The translations under genes were made by a program, and so were the position numbers. Source: Actinomycetota bacterium (lineage in GTDB: Bacteria > Actinomycetota > Actinomycetes > S36-B12 > UBA10799). Taken from it: a stretch of 16,579 bases of DNA. The notes under the pieces were generated by a model, which had not been told where the DNA came from, ran no database searches, and saw only the letters and a program-made list of their open reading frames with translations. Every line of letters starts with the position of its first letter. Within the stretch, counting starts at the first letter, position 1. Shown piece by piece: positions 1-6,194 of this stretch. Location: NCBI GenBank assembly GCA_030837445.1, contig JAUPKM010000011.1:1-16579 (forward strand). The letters run 5' to 3'.

Positions 1-2
1 AT

Positions 3-407
3 CTCCCCGCCGCGGTGGCCGTGGAGAGGGGAGCGGCGAGCATCGTGGTGTTCGATACTGGTGCCTCCGCCGAACGTACCGTCGGCCCGTCGCTGGCACA
101 GGTGGTGCCGGCGATCAACGCAATGCTGGCGGCTCAGCAACGGTCGGCGTCGCTTCGGGCGGCAGCCCAGCAGGTCCCGGTTGTGTATCTCCCGACACCA
201 GGCGGCCTGGCTGGCTCGCTTGATTTCGCCGGCAGTGTCTCCAGCGCCCGGTCGGCCTACGAACTGGCCCAGTCCTTCCTGATCGACCTCCACTCGCTGG
301 CGGGCGACAGCACTCTGCCCGCTGGTCTGTACGCCAGGCCCGACGCGTTCGGCCCCGGAGTGCCTGGACTCGATGACGTACTCCGAGCGGTAGTGGGGGA
401 GTCGTGA
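3..407 (+). CDS. Patatin-like protein, C-terminal part (5' end outside window)
   Basis: The open frame runs into the left edge of the window, so the N-terminal half with the serine nucleophile is missing and only about 134 C-terminal residues are seen. I assign it by similarity to the next gene: the segment AVERGAASIVVFDTG matches AIAAGAASLVVADTG in the downstream patatin-like protein, just after the region that carries the catalytic DGG motif. Both proteins then continue with a Pro/Ala-rich stretch and end in an LDDVLRAVV / LDRRLSAVM type helix. The stop overlaps the GTG start of the next gene by 4 nt (GTGA), which indicates one transcript and coupled translation. A GTG at 15 could be read as a start, but the frame is open before it and the paralogue shows that more protein is expected upstream. 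Patatin identity is inferred through the paralogue; the substrate is unknown. Confidence 0.6.
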   Translation, partial: LPAAVAVERGAASIVVFDTGASAERTVGPSLAQVVPAINAMLAAQQRSASLRAAAQQVPVVYLPTPGGLAGSLDFAGSVSSARSAYELAQSFLIDLHSLAGDSTLPAGLYARPDAFGPGVPGLDDVLRAVVGES

Positions 408-1321
408 CTGGATTGCTCAGCACCCTGCCCACACCAGTTGCGCTGGTGCTCGGTGCCGGCGAACAGAACTGCGTGGCCCAGGCGGGGATGCTGATGCCGC
501 TGCTGTCCGGCGGCTGGCGACCTGACCTGGTGGTGGGATCCTCCGGCGGCGCCGTCACCGCGGCCGTGTTCGCGCTGGCAGCCGGGACCGATCCGGGCGG
601 TGACGTCCCGGCGATGGCGGCGGACCTCTGGCGGGCGATCGGCGCCAGCAAGGCCGCGCGACCCGGCTGGTCCCGACTGGCCGCAGCTGCTGCCAGCAGC
701 GCCAGCCCGCGGGTGAGTAAGGCCTGGCACGCGGTGCTGGACCCCGTCTTCGGTGCGACCGCCCTCGACGGCTCCGGCTGCATCCTGGTGGCGACCAACC
801 TCAGTAGACAAACGGCCGTGCCGCTGTCGACCGGCCCAATAGTGGATGCCCTGCTGGCCGCTGCCGGGCATCCCGTGTTGGCGAACCCGGTCATCGCCGA
901 CGGGGAGGTGATCATCGACGGCGGATTCGTCGCCCCGGTGCCGGTATTGCAGGCGATCGCGGCCGGCGCTGCATCGTTGGTCGTCGCCGACACCGGCAGG
1001 CCGACGCATCGGGCGGACCCCAGTCCGGCACGTCATTGGTACCAGGTCACCTTGGAGGCCATCCGGCATCAGCTCGACACCAAGGCATCGTTGGATACCG
1101 GGCGAGCCGCGGCCTCGGTCCCGGTCGTGGTCCTCTCCTGTGCCGAACCGGGGTGGGTCAGCTGGGACCAGACCGACGAGCGGATTGAGGCAGGACGGCA
1201 GAATGCGAAGGAGCAACTGGCCGCCCTTGCTCAGCGTTGGGCGTCGATCACCGAACCTGGTGTCTATACCAGTGCCGACGAGGTGCGGTTGGATAGGCGG
1301 TTGTCGGCGGTCATGCGTTGA
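404..1321 (+). CDS. Patatin-like phospholipase family protein
   Basis: A 305-residue protein with the patatin Ser-Asp dyad layout. A beta strand and LGAG loop lie at residues 12-19, the nucleophile elbow GSSGG at 45-49 (Ser47), and the catalytic-Asp motif DGG at 172-174 (IIDGGF). Patatins are lipid acyl hydrolases of the cytoplasm or membrane face; which lipid is cut here cannot be told. The oxyanion-hole loop is atypical: the usual GGGx[RK]G reads GAGEQN here, without the basic residue, so activity may differ or be lost. The GTG start lies inside the upstream gene's stop (GTGA), pointing to translational coupling with a tandem paralogue. The next gene follows after 41 nt with its own strong ribosome site, so it may share the transcript. 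No signal peptide or membrane segment is visible. Family confidence is good, enzymatic activity is moderate. Confidence 0.75.
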   Translation: MTGLLSTLPTPVALVLGAGEQNCVAQAGMLMPLLSGGWRPDLVVGSSGGAVTAAVFALAAGTDPGGDVPAMAADLWRAIGASKAARPGWSRLAAAAASSASPRVSKAWHAVLDPVFGATALDGSGCILVATNLSRQTAVPLSTGPIVDALLAAAGHPVLANPVIADGEVIIDGGFVAPVPVLQAIAAGAASLVVADTGRPTHRADPSPARHWYQVTLEAIRHQLDTKASLDTGRAAASVPVVVLSCAEPGWVSWDQTDERIEAGRQNAKEQLAALAQRWASITEPGVYTSADEVRLDRRLSAVMR

Positions 1322-1349
1322 TCGGCCATCGTTGACTGAAGTTGAAGGC

Positions 1350-1356
1350 AGGAGAG
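1350..1356 (+). promoter_or_regulatory. Ribosome binding site that fixes the CMD-family gene start
   Basis: AGGAGAG lies 6 nt upstream of ATG 1363. The longer frame would start at TTG 1342, before this site, so the shorter 182-residue protein is preferred. Confidence 0.7.
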
Positions 1357-1362
1357 AGAGTC

Positions 1363-1911
1363 ATGACATCAATTCCGCTTCCGTCCGATAGCGAGCTCCC
1401 CGCCGAGCTGGCGGCCAGGCTGGCCGAACTGCCAGGCCTGAACATCATTCGGCTGCTGACTCTCGCACCGGAGTGTCTCGAGCCCTGGATGGCTCTTGTC
1501 GCGGGCATCTACCAAACCGATTTCGACCCTCGACTGCGCGAGATCGCAATCTGTCGGTACGGGGCTCGCACGCACGCGTCGTATGAACTCTTCCAGCACA
1601 CCGCAATGGCGCGGAAGCACGGCATATCGGATTCGGAGTTGATGGCGATTCTGGATCCAGAGCCGGTCACTTCCCTTGACGGTGACGCCAACTTTGTGTG
1701 CCGGATCGCCGACGAGCTGGAGGCGGAAGCCACTATCTCCGAAGCCACCCGCTCTGAGTTGCTGGACCGCTTCGGTGACAAGGGGGCAATGGCGCTACTG
1801 GTGACGCTTGGTCATTACAGCTGCGTGTGCCGAGTCGTGAACGCGTCCGGTATCCCGCTGGAGGCACGTAGTCCGCTTGAAGATGCCAGTTCGCCATCGG
1901 AGAACGGCTAG
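1363..1911 (+). CDS. Carboxymuconolactone decarboxylase / AhpD-like family protein
   Basis: A 182-residue all-helical protein. Residues 55-82 hold the family signature: LREIAICR followed by SYELFQH (Glu60, Tyr74-Glu75, His79), as in CMD-family proteins of the YEWxxH type. The AhpD-type CxxC thiol pair is absent, so a peroxidase-reductase role is unlikely. Close relatives are often annotated only as CMD-domain proteins of unknown substrate. The ATG at 1363 is chosen over an in-frame TTG at 1342 because AGGAGAG at 1350-1356 sits 6 nt before it. The C-terminus (after about residue 165) is a polar tail. It lies 41 nt after the patatin-like gene in the same direction. Function is not predictable beyond the fold. 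Confidence 0.75.
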   Translation: MTSIPLPSDSELPAELAARLAELPGLNIIRLLTLAPECLEPWMALVAGIYQTDFDPRLREIAICRYGARTHASYELFQHTAMARKHGISDSELMAILDPEPVTSLDGDANFVCRIADELEAEATISEATRSELLDRFGDKGAMALLVTLGHYSCVCRVVNASGIPLEARSPLEDASSPSENG

Positions 1912-2005
1912 CCTCCGCGAACAGGGGGAGCTCGCCGACGACGCGGAACCGTGGGCGCAGTAGCACTCAAGTCACCGCGGGGGAGTATCGCGGCTGGATT
2001 CCCAC

Positions 2006-2011
2006 TACGAT
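2006..2011 (+). promoter_or_regulatory. Candidate -10 box of the pentapeptide lipoprotein gene
   Basis: TACGAT fits the actinobacterial TANNNT pattern and ends 8 nt before ATG 2020, with no Shine-Dalgarno sequence between them. This would give a leaderless or nearly leaderless mRNA. No convincing -35 box is seen 17-18 nt upstream, so this remains a weak call from sequence alone. Confidence 0.35.
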
Positions 2012-2019
2012 CCGTGCCC

Positions 2020-3483
2020 ATGCAGATACAACGCCTCCTGGCAGCGGCTGCTGCTGGGACAGTTCTCACCTTGATGCTCGCTGGCTGTTCATCGCAGTCA
2101 ACTTCAGGGCCCTCGGCCGGATCCGGCGGAGCCTCCAGCCCGGCGACCTCGAGCAGTCCCGAGTCCATCACGGTGACGTCGACCAACCCGTACTACCTGA
2201 TGCAGGTGACCTACCAGGGCGAGCAGGTGCAATCCGGCAGCAAGGTCGCGGGTTGCATCATCGCCAGTTACTCGAAGTGCCCGGGTGCCGACCTCTCGGG
2301 GCAGAGTCTGCAAGGAGCGTTTCTTTCCTATTCGCAGTTCCCGCAGGCGAACATAAGCAAGGCCAATCTGAAGGTGGGTTCGATTGCCTTTGCCGACTTT
2401 GCCAAGGTCACCGGAACTGACGTCGACCTCTCCGGCACGTCGCTGGTGCGCACCAACCTGTCGGGAGCTGACCTCACCCGCGCAAAAATGGTGCTCAACG
2501 ACGCATCTGAAGTCAACCTGTCCAACGCCGTGCTTGATGGCGCCACCGTTGTGGACTCCTCGTTTGTGTCTGCGAACCTTCAGGGCGCGTCCCTGAAGAA
2601 GGCAATAGTTCGCGGTGGCGTCTTCTCGGGTGCGGACATGAGTGGTGCTGACTTCTCCGGCGCGGATCTCAGCGAATCGGATTTTGTCGGGGCGAAGGCG
2701 ACCGGGGCCAATTGGGAGGGGGCGAAGTACTGCAACACCTTGATGCCGGATGGCTCGGTCCGTGGCGCACAAGACGAGCCCTGCGCTGGGGCACCGGAGT
2801 TCGGCCCGCCGAATTCGACGATCACGATGTCGCCTGCGGAGCCATTCTTCCAAGGGGCGCAGTCGCAGGCCAACGCAACACCGGCGCAACAGTATGGTTC
2901 GACACTTGCCGGCTGCCTGCTGGTGCAGCAGACGAAGTGCCCGAATGTGGACTTCAGCGGCCAGAACCTCACCGGTGTGCTGCTGGGACAATCCGACCTG
3001 ACCAAGGCCAACCTCACCGGGGTGCAGGGCCTGGACATTTCGCTCGCGCTATCGAACTTGGCGGGTGCGAGCGCCGCGGGAGCGACCTTCGTCAGTGGTG
3101 CGGTCACATCGTCGAATTTGAGCGAGTCGCAACTTCCTAACACCCAATGGACGTTCGCCTCGGCGGCGTTGGCCAACATGAGGGGAGCCGATCTCACTGG
3201 CGCCAATTTCAGCTTCGGGGACCTCATCGGCGCTGACCTGACTGGCGCGAAAATGTCCGGGGTCAACCTCTCTGATTCCAACGCGATCGGGCTGAACCTG
3301 TCGAATGCGGATCTGCAGGGAGCGAACCTGGCCAACGCGGATCTGACCGGCGCGACACTGACCGGCACGAACTTTGACGGCGCCCAGTACTGCAACACGA
3401 TCATGCCTGATGGATCTGTGAAGTCGCCGCAGGAGGGACTGTGCCCAGGGCAGCGCGAACCGATGGCCAAGCCGTCCCAGTGA
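2020..3483 (+). CDS. Pentapeptide-repeat lipoprotein with duplicated beta-helix unit
   Basis: A 487-residue protein. The N-terminus is a lipoprotein signal peptide with a hydrophobic stretch and the lipobox LAGC (Cys23), so it should be exported and lipid-anchored outside the membrane. A Ser/Gly/Pro-rich linker (about 24-49) follows. The rest is two homologous units, residues 50-255 and 268-475. Each opens with a cap of the form AGC-x7-KCP, then D[LF]SGQ[SN]L, runs through many A[DN]LSGA-type pentapeptides (quadrilateral right-handed beta-helix), and closes with YCNT[LI]MPDGSV followed 6 residues later by a Cys. The paired cysteines at both caps suggest disulfides, fitting an extracytoplasmic place. 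ATG 2020 is chosen because it gives a clean signal peptide; in-frame starts further upstream would bury it. Pentapeptide proteins include gyrase protectors, but those are cytoplasmic, so that role is unlikely. Ligand or partner unknown. Confidence 0.88.
   Translation: MQIQRLLAAAAAGTVLTLMLAGCSSQSTSGPSAGSGGASSPATSSSPESITVTSTNPYYLMQVTYQGEQVQSGSKVAGCIIASYSKCPGADLSGQSLQGAFLSYSQFPQANISKANLKVGSIAFADFAKVTGTDVDLSGTSLVRTNLSGADLTRAKMVLNDASEVNLSNAVLDGATVVDSSFVSANLQGASLKKAIVRGGVFSGADMSGADFSGADLSESDFVGAKATGANWEGAKYCNTLMPDGSVRGAQDEPCAGAPEFGPPNSTITMSPAEPFFQGAQSQANATPAQQYGSTLAGCLLVQQTKCPNVDFSGQNLTGVLLGQSDLTKANLTGVQGLDISLALSNLAGASAAGATFVSGAVTSSNLSESQLPNTQWTFASAALANMRGADLTGANFSFGDLIGADLTGAKMSGVNLSDSNAIGLNLSNADLQGANLANADLTGATLTGTNFDGAQYCNTIMPDGSVKSPQEGLCPGQREPMAKPSQ
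2167..2784 (+). repeat. Internal protein repeat, unit 1 of the pentapeptide lipoprotein
   Basis: Codons 50-255 (206 residues). It is bounded by the cap AGC..KCP..DLSGQSL and the closing motif YCNTLMPDGSV plus a final Cys255. It matches unit 2 in order and spacing of all these motifs. Confidence 0.75.
2821..3444 (+). repeat. Internal protein repeat, unit 2 of the pentapeptide lipoprotein
   Basis: Codons 268-475 (208 residues). It has the same layout as unit 1 with the cap AGC..KCP..DFSGQNL and closing YCNTIMPDGSV plus Cys475. The caps are better conserved than the pentapeptide body, which suggests an old duplication with the caps under selection. Confidence 0.75.
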
Positions 3484-3543
3484 TGGGCGGTGGCGGTCGA
3501 CCCGATCGCTTGGTTTCCCGGGCCCACCGACTCTGACACCGAG

Positions 3544-3595
3544 TGACGTCATGGACGTTGACATTGACATCGGTATGACGTCATACTGATGTCAT
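3544..3595 (+). promoter_or_regulatory. Palindromic operator array over the RHH gene promoter
   Basis: This stretch holds a perfect 14-bp palindrome GTATGACGTCATAC at 3573-3586, a second TGACGTCA at 3544-3551, tandem TGACAT half-sites at 3559 and 3565, and an inverted ATGTCA at 3589-3594 running into the start codon. Half-site steps 3565, 3576 and 3587 are 11 bp apart, one helical turn, as expected for ribbon-helix-helix dimers binding side by side. Autorepression by the downstream RHH protein is the simplest reading (inference). Confidence 0.6.
3558..3587 (+). promoter_or_regulatory. Leaderless promoter of the RHH gene
   Basis: A consensus -35 box TTGACA at 3558-3563 is followed by an 18-nt spacer and CATACT at 3582-3587 as a -10 box. 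A start site 7 nt further falls on ATG 3594, and no ribosome site precedes that ATG, so the mRNA is probably leaderless. The 14-bp palindrome covers the spacer and most of the -10 box. A second TTGACA at 3564-3569 lacks a good -10 partner. Confidence 0.55.
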
Positions 3596-4106
3596 GGACC
3601 TTCAGCCACTTGTTGACGACGTCCGCGAACAACTCCTTCGTACCGCGGGGGAGGATGGATCGGACGCTCGCGTCGTTGCTGAGCGGATGACCGCCGGCAT
3701 TGACTCGGCGGTGCGGCTCTCGCTGTTGGAGGCCATCTCGGCGGCCGCGGCAGAGATCACGCTCGACTTGGCACCTGGCTCGGTCGAGGTCAGACTTCAC
3801 GGCCGCGACCCAGAGTTCGCGGTGACTGTGCCGATGGACCAGTCAGCGCCACCGGGCCAGGTGACCGATCCCGTCGCGCGGTCAGCTGCTCGCGACTCCG
3901 ACGACGGAGGCGCCGCGCGCATCACACTTCGACTCTCAGAGGCACTCAAGACTCGGGTTGAGGAAGCCGCCGGTCGTGAGGCGCTCTCAGTCAATGCCTG
4001 GCTCGTCCGGGCCGTCAACGCCGCCACCGCTGGCGACACAGCCAGCGCCAGACCACAGCCAGCAGTTCCGGGCCAAGGCCAGTCGTTCACCGGCTGGGTC
4101 CGCTAG
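3594..4106 (+). CDS. Ribbon-helix-helix (Arc/HicB-like) DNA-binding regulator
   Basis: A 170-residue protein with two parts. Residues 1-80 are a helical N-terminal region followed by beta strands (EITLDLAPGSVEVRLHG) of no fold I can name. Residues 109-145 (ARITLRLSEALKTRVEEAAG, then a second helix with SVNAWLVRAV) form a typical ribbon-helix-helix: a beta strand that contacts DNA followed by two helices. The C-terminal tail is Pro/Gln-rich. Such proteins are often labelled HicB-family antitoxin, but no HicA toxin gene is next to it. Instead it is followed 39 nt later by a DUF4097 gene, so it is more likely the repressor of that pair. The ATG at 3594 is the start because the promoter boxes place transcription initiation on it. 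The palindromic array just upstream points to autoregulation. Confidence 0.7.
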   Translation: MDLQPLVDDVREQLLRTAGEDGSDARVVAERMTAGIDSAVRLSLLEAISAAAAEITLDLAPGSVEVRLHGRDPEFAVTVPMDQSAPPGQVTDPVARSAARDSDDGGAARITLRLSEALKTRVEEAAGREALSVNAWLVRAVNAATAGDTASARPQPAVPGQGQSFTGWVR

Positions 4107-4145
4107 TCCACTCGTCGACACCCATTTGATTCCGAGGTACCCAAG

Positions 4146-5024
4146 ATGCAGACCTTCCAAAGTCCAGGCCCAATTGCTGCCGTCATCGAACTACGGGTCG
4201 GTGACATCAGAGTCAATGCCAGCGATCGTGGCGATTGCACGGTGTCAATCCGTCCACGGGACAAGGACAGGCCGGCCGACATCCAAGCCGCCGCGGCCGC
4301 ATTCGTCGAATTCACCAACAACACGCTGGTGATCAGGACGGGCAAATCGTGGCAGCGACTTGCCGGAGCCACCAAGCGTGACGGATTCCTTGCTGTCGAA
4401 GTCGACCTTCCTACCGCCTCCTCGCTGAAGGCCACAACCGGAATGGGGCTTGTTCACACCGAGGGCGAACTAGCCGACACGAGTGCCAGGACGGGGATGG
4501 GCGACATCCGGCTGGATCGGGTGGGCGCCTTGACCGCAAAGTCCGGCCTCGGGGACGTCACCGTGGATCGCGTTACGGGCGATGCGAAGGTGACAACCAG
4601 TTCCGGATCGCTGCGACTGAGAGTTCTCGCGGGGACGGCCACGGTCAAGAATTCCAACGGCTCCGTGGAGATCGACGAGTGCGGTCGCTACGCACACATA
4701 CGAGCGAGCTGCGGTGACATCACCATCGGACGTGCCCTGACGTCGCTCAGCGCCGTGTCCGCGATGGGTGATATCCGCATCGCCGAGGTGTCGGACGGTT
4801 CCGTCACCGCGCGCACCGGCGCTGGCGCGGTCGACATCGGCGTTCGCGAAGGTGTCGCTGCCTGGCTGGAGGTGTCAGCCCGGTACGGCTCGGTCCGCAA
4901 CGGTCTCGCGGCCGCAACTGGACCCGAGGCGTCGGACTCCACCGTCGAGGTGCATGCCCGCACCGCCGGCGGGGACATCACCATTCGCCGCGCACCGGAG
5001 CCGCAACTCCAACTAGTGGACTGA
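4146..5024 (+). CDS. DUF4097 family beta-strand repeat protein
   Basis: A 292-residue protein made almost wholly of short beta strands, beginning MQTFQSPGPIAAVIELRVGDIRV, the usual start of actinobacterial DUF4097 proteins. From about residue 95 it repeats a GDI/GDV motif (MGDIRLDRV, LGDVTVDRV, CGDITIGRA, MGDIRIAEV, GGDITIRRA) every 20-40 residues, expected to stack into a beta-helix or beta-solenoid. There is no signal peptide or membrane helix, so it is probably cytoplasmic. The ATG follows a GAGG site at 4134-4137. It sits 39 nt after the RHH regulator and is probably co-transcribed with it from the operator-covered promoter. The function of DUF4097 is not known; the pairing suggests a regulated, possibly stress-linked role (inference). 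Confidence 0.78.
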   Translation: MQTFQSPGPIAAVIELRVGDIRVNASDRGDCTVSIRPRDKDRPADIQAAAAAFVEFTNNTLVIRTGKSWQRLAGATKRDGFLAVEVDLPTASSLKATTGMGLVHTEGELADTSARTGMGDIRLDRVGALTAKSGLGDVTVDRVTGDAKVTTSSGSLRLRVLAGTATVKNSNGSVEIDECGRYAHIRASCGDITIGRALTSLSAVSAMGDIRIAEVSDGSVTARTGAGAVDIGVREGVAAWLEVSARYGSVRNGLAAATGPEASDSTVEVHARTAGGDITIRRAPEPQLQLVD

Positions 5025-5054
5025 GGTCAGTTTTCGACGGCATACCCGTTCTAC

Positions 5055-5141
5055 TTGTTCGATTCGTACGTGAACGAGATCGCAGTGAGTGGTGCCCGCG
5101 AGCATCTGGCGGAGCTGATCGACGATGCGCACCGCGGGTTG
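5055..5141 (+). pseudogene. Fragment resembling a Phd/YefM antitoxin N-terminus
   Basis: The frame reads NEIAVSGAREHLAELIDDAHRG, which resembles the start of Phd/YefM antitoxins (xxVSEAR..LAELIDEA..G). After AHRG the expected beta strand (xxVxLTRxGxPVAxL) is missing; the frame continues into residues unlike any antitoxin. A neighbouring frame reads HRRVVYS and then stops, which could mean a frameshift. No toxin gene follows. There is no good start codon or ribosome site. I read it as a relic, cut off near 5140 by the repeat-rich sequence that follows. The match is short, so the call is tentative. Confidence 0.35.
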
Positions 5142-5187
5142 GCCACCGCAGAGTGGTGTACAGCTGAGGTCCACCTGAAAGTGACCG

Positions 5188-5201
5188 ATAATGCACATTA
5201 T
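5188..5201. repeat. Short inverted repeat ATAATG-CA-CATTAT
   Basis: Two 6-bp arms separated by 2 bp in an AT-rich patch (5185-5220) that stands out from the high-GC surroundings. It could be an operator, or part of a degraded mobile-element end together with the repeats at 5261-5368. Confidence 0.4.
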
Positions 5202-5260
5202 GACACTTTGATTCATTACAAGGCCTGCACCCCTCCCCTCACCAACCCAACCGCGACCAA

Positions 5261-5368
5261 ATCGGGCACTCGCGGCCATGAGTGCAGAGGATCGGGCATT
5301 GGCGGCCATATATGGCTGCCAATGTGTACTCGGTTCGAGAGTCTGGCCGCGAACGCCCGATCCTCTGC
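5261..5368. repeat. Compact intergenic repeat cluster with long hairpin
   Basis: Three copies of a unit ATCGGGC[AG][CT]T[CG]GCGGCCA lie here: 5261-5278 and 5291-5308 direct (30 bp apart), 5344-5361 inverted. The last two extend outward to arms of 25 bp (5284-5308 and 5344-5368) that match at 23 of 25 positions. Within it are a 28-nt near-palindrome at 5297-5324 (one mismatched pair) and a 6-bp stem with loop GCGGCCAT at 5266-5285. The alternatives compete for the same bases. It starts 18 nt beyond the stop codon of the HXXEE gene on the minus strand. It may be a MITE-like or REP-like element, a transposon end, or a 3' RNA structure; no T-run for a classical terminator is present. Confidence 0.7.
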
Positions 5369-5385
5369 GGTGCTTCCACCAGCGG

Positions 5386-6051
5386 TTACGCCGCCCGTTT
5401 GCGTTTCACGGTGGTGACTGCAACCAACGCGGCGACGACCCCGATTCCCAACAGCGCGGCGAGTACCCAGTCGAGCGGTGACAGGATGCCGTTCTGGATG
5501 ACGTAGAAGATGATAAACGTGCTGTACGGCAGCAGCAGGATCATCGTCGTGATCAGCCCCGGGTTGTAGCCCTCGTGTCGGATCTGGAAGATCACCGTGT
5601 GCTGGACGCAGTTGATGCCCACATTCCACAGCACTAGGCCGAGCCCGACCCAGGGCGCGACTGGCGCCAGCAGGGCGCCGAGGATCGCCCACCCCCAGGC
5701 GATGACAATGTTGACGAAGAAGACGTAACCGTCATCCAGGGGCGTGTTGTCGCCCGGCTCGGGTGAGGCGAAAACCGTGTCATGGTTGAAGAAGGATTTG
5801 AAGCCGCCAGGCAGCACATACTCCTCGAACTCGTGCAGCATGAAAATCGGTAGTTGCAGCCACAACAGCCACGTGTAGGTGGGAATGTCCCAGTCCTGGA
5901 ACCGGGCCATGACCAGGACAGTGATCAGGATCGGGGCGAGCAGACAGCCGCCGGTCACCTGCCAGGCTACGTTCGCGCGGGCGAAGAAGCTGGAGTTCGG
6001 TACTTCCGCTGCTTCTGGCTCGCTCTGCGAGGCGGTGGCAACTGCAGGCAT
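5386..6051 (-). CDS. HXXEE-domain integral membrane protein
   Basis: A 221-residue membrane protein with about five hydrophobic segments and a basic C-terminus (KRKRAA). It carries the HXXEE signature: His73-Glu74-Phe75-Glu76-Glu77 (LHEFEE) at the end of the second hydrophobic segment, a Gln150-His151 pair (NCVQH) in a later one, and the family's xxYNPGL segment after it. The conserved His and Glu residues suggest a metal-binding or catalytic site in the membrane, but the family has no established function. ATG at 6051 is preferred to an in-frame GTG at 6060: AGAAGG lies 8 nt before the ATG and would touch the GTG. It follows the P450 gene on the same strand after a 143-nt gap, so they may be co-transcribed. 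Confidence 0.8.
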   Translation of the reverse strand: MPAVATASQSEPEAAEVPNSSFFARANVAWQVTGGCLLAPILITVLVMARFQDWDIPTYTWLLWLQLPIFMLHEFEEYVLPGGFKSFFNHDTVFASPEPGDNTPLDDGYVFFVNIVIAWGWAILGALLAPVAPWVGLGLVLWNVGINCVQHTVIFQIRHEGYNPGLITTMILLLPYSTFIIFYVIQNGILSPLDWVLAALLGIGVVAALVAVTTVKRKRAA

Positions 6052-6097
6052 CGTCAGCACCTTCTTTCGGCGAAATCAGATGGCTCGTCCCTCACTT

Positions 6098-6162
6098 CTG
6101 AGGCTAGCCCTCCTCAGGCGCCGCACCGCGTCGGGGTGAGTCCCACTCGGCGACGTTGCCGA
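6098..6162 (-). other. Two small inverted repeats between P450 and HXXEE genes
   Basis: CTGAGG/CCTCAG arms with an 8-nt loop lie at 6098-6117, and a 16-nt near-palindrome TCGGCGACGTTGCCGA (one mismatched pair) at 6147-6162. Neither is followed by a T-run on the minus strand. They could be operators for the HXXEE gene or RNA structure in the P450-HXXEE transcript. The remaining bases of the 143-nt gap show nothing clear. Confidence 0.3.
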
Positions 6163-6194
6163 CACCACTCCCGCCCAGGATTTGCGTCGGGCGC

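Larger units (their letters stand above)
5025..5385. other. Gene-free stretch between DUF4097 and the HXXEE gene
   Basis: About 360 bp without an intact gene. It contains, left to right, the Phd-like fragment, an AT-rich patch with a short inverted repeat, a C-rich stretch (5228-5256) and the repeat cluster. The frame open through 5055-5417 does not look like protein after about residue 30. It lies between the 3' ends of two convergent units. Confidence 0.6.

Noticed and set aside
115..1216. Minus-strand frames of 292 and 319 codons under the patatin-like genes
   Set aside because: Antisense shadows; the plus-strand frames have catalytic motifs and coupled overlaps, these have none.
2020..3483. 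Qnr/MfpA-type gyrase protection protein
   Set aside because: The signal peptide and lipobox place it outside the cytoplasm, and the cap architecture differs from the dimeric MfpA/Qnr layout.
2104..3539. Minus-strand frames antisense to the pentapeptide gene
   Set aside because: Their repeats mirror the pentapeptide codons on the other strand, and no independent evidence of coding exists.
3594..5024. HicAB toxin-antitoxin locus
   Set aside because: The first protein has an RHH like HicB, but no small HicA-type dsRNA-binding protein is adjacent; the partner is a 292-residue beta-repeat protein.
5261..5368. CRISPR array
   Set aside because: Only two direct copies and one inverted copy with a single 30-bp period; no spacers and no cas genes.
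5284..5368. Classical rho-independent terminator for the HXXEE gene
   Set aside because: The stem is long and there is no T-run on the minus strand after it; a 3' structural role is possible but not of the standard type.
5216..5692. Minus-strand open frame of 158 codons spanning the repeat cluster
   Set aside because: It overlaps the HXXEE gene in another frame and crosses the hairpin region; the translation is Arg/Pro-rich with no motif.
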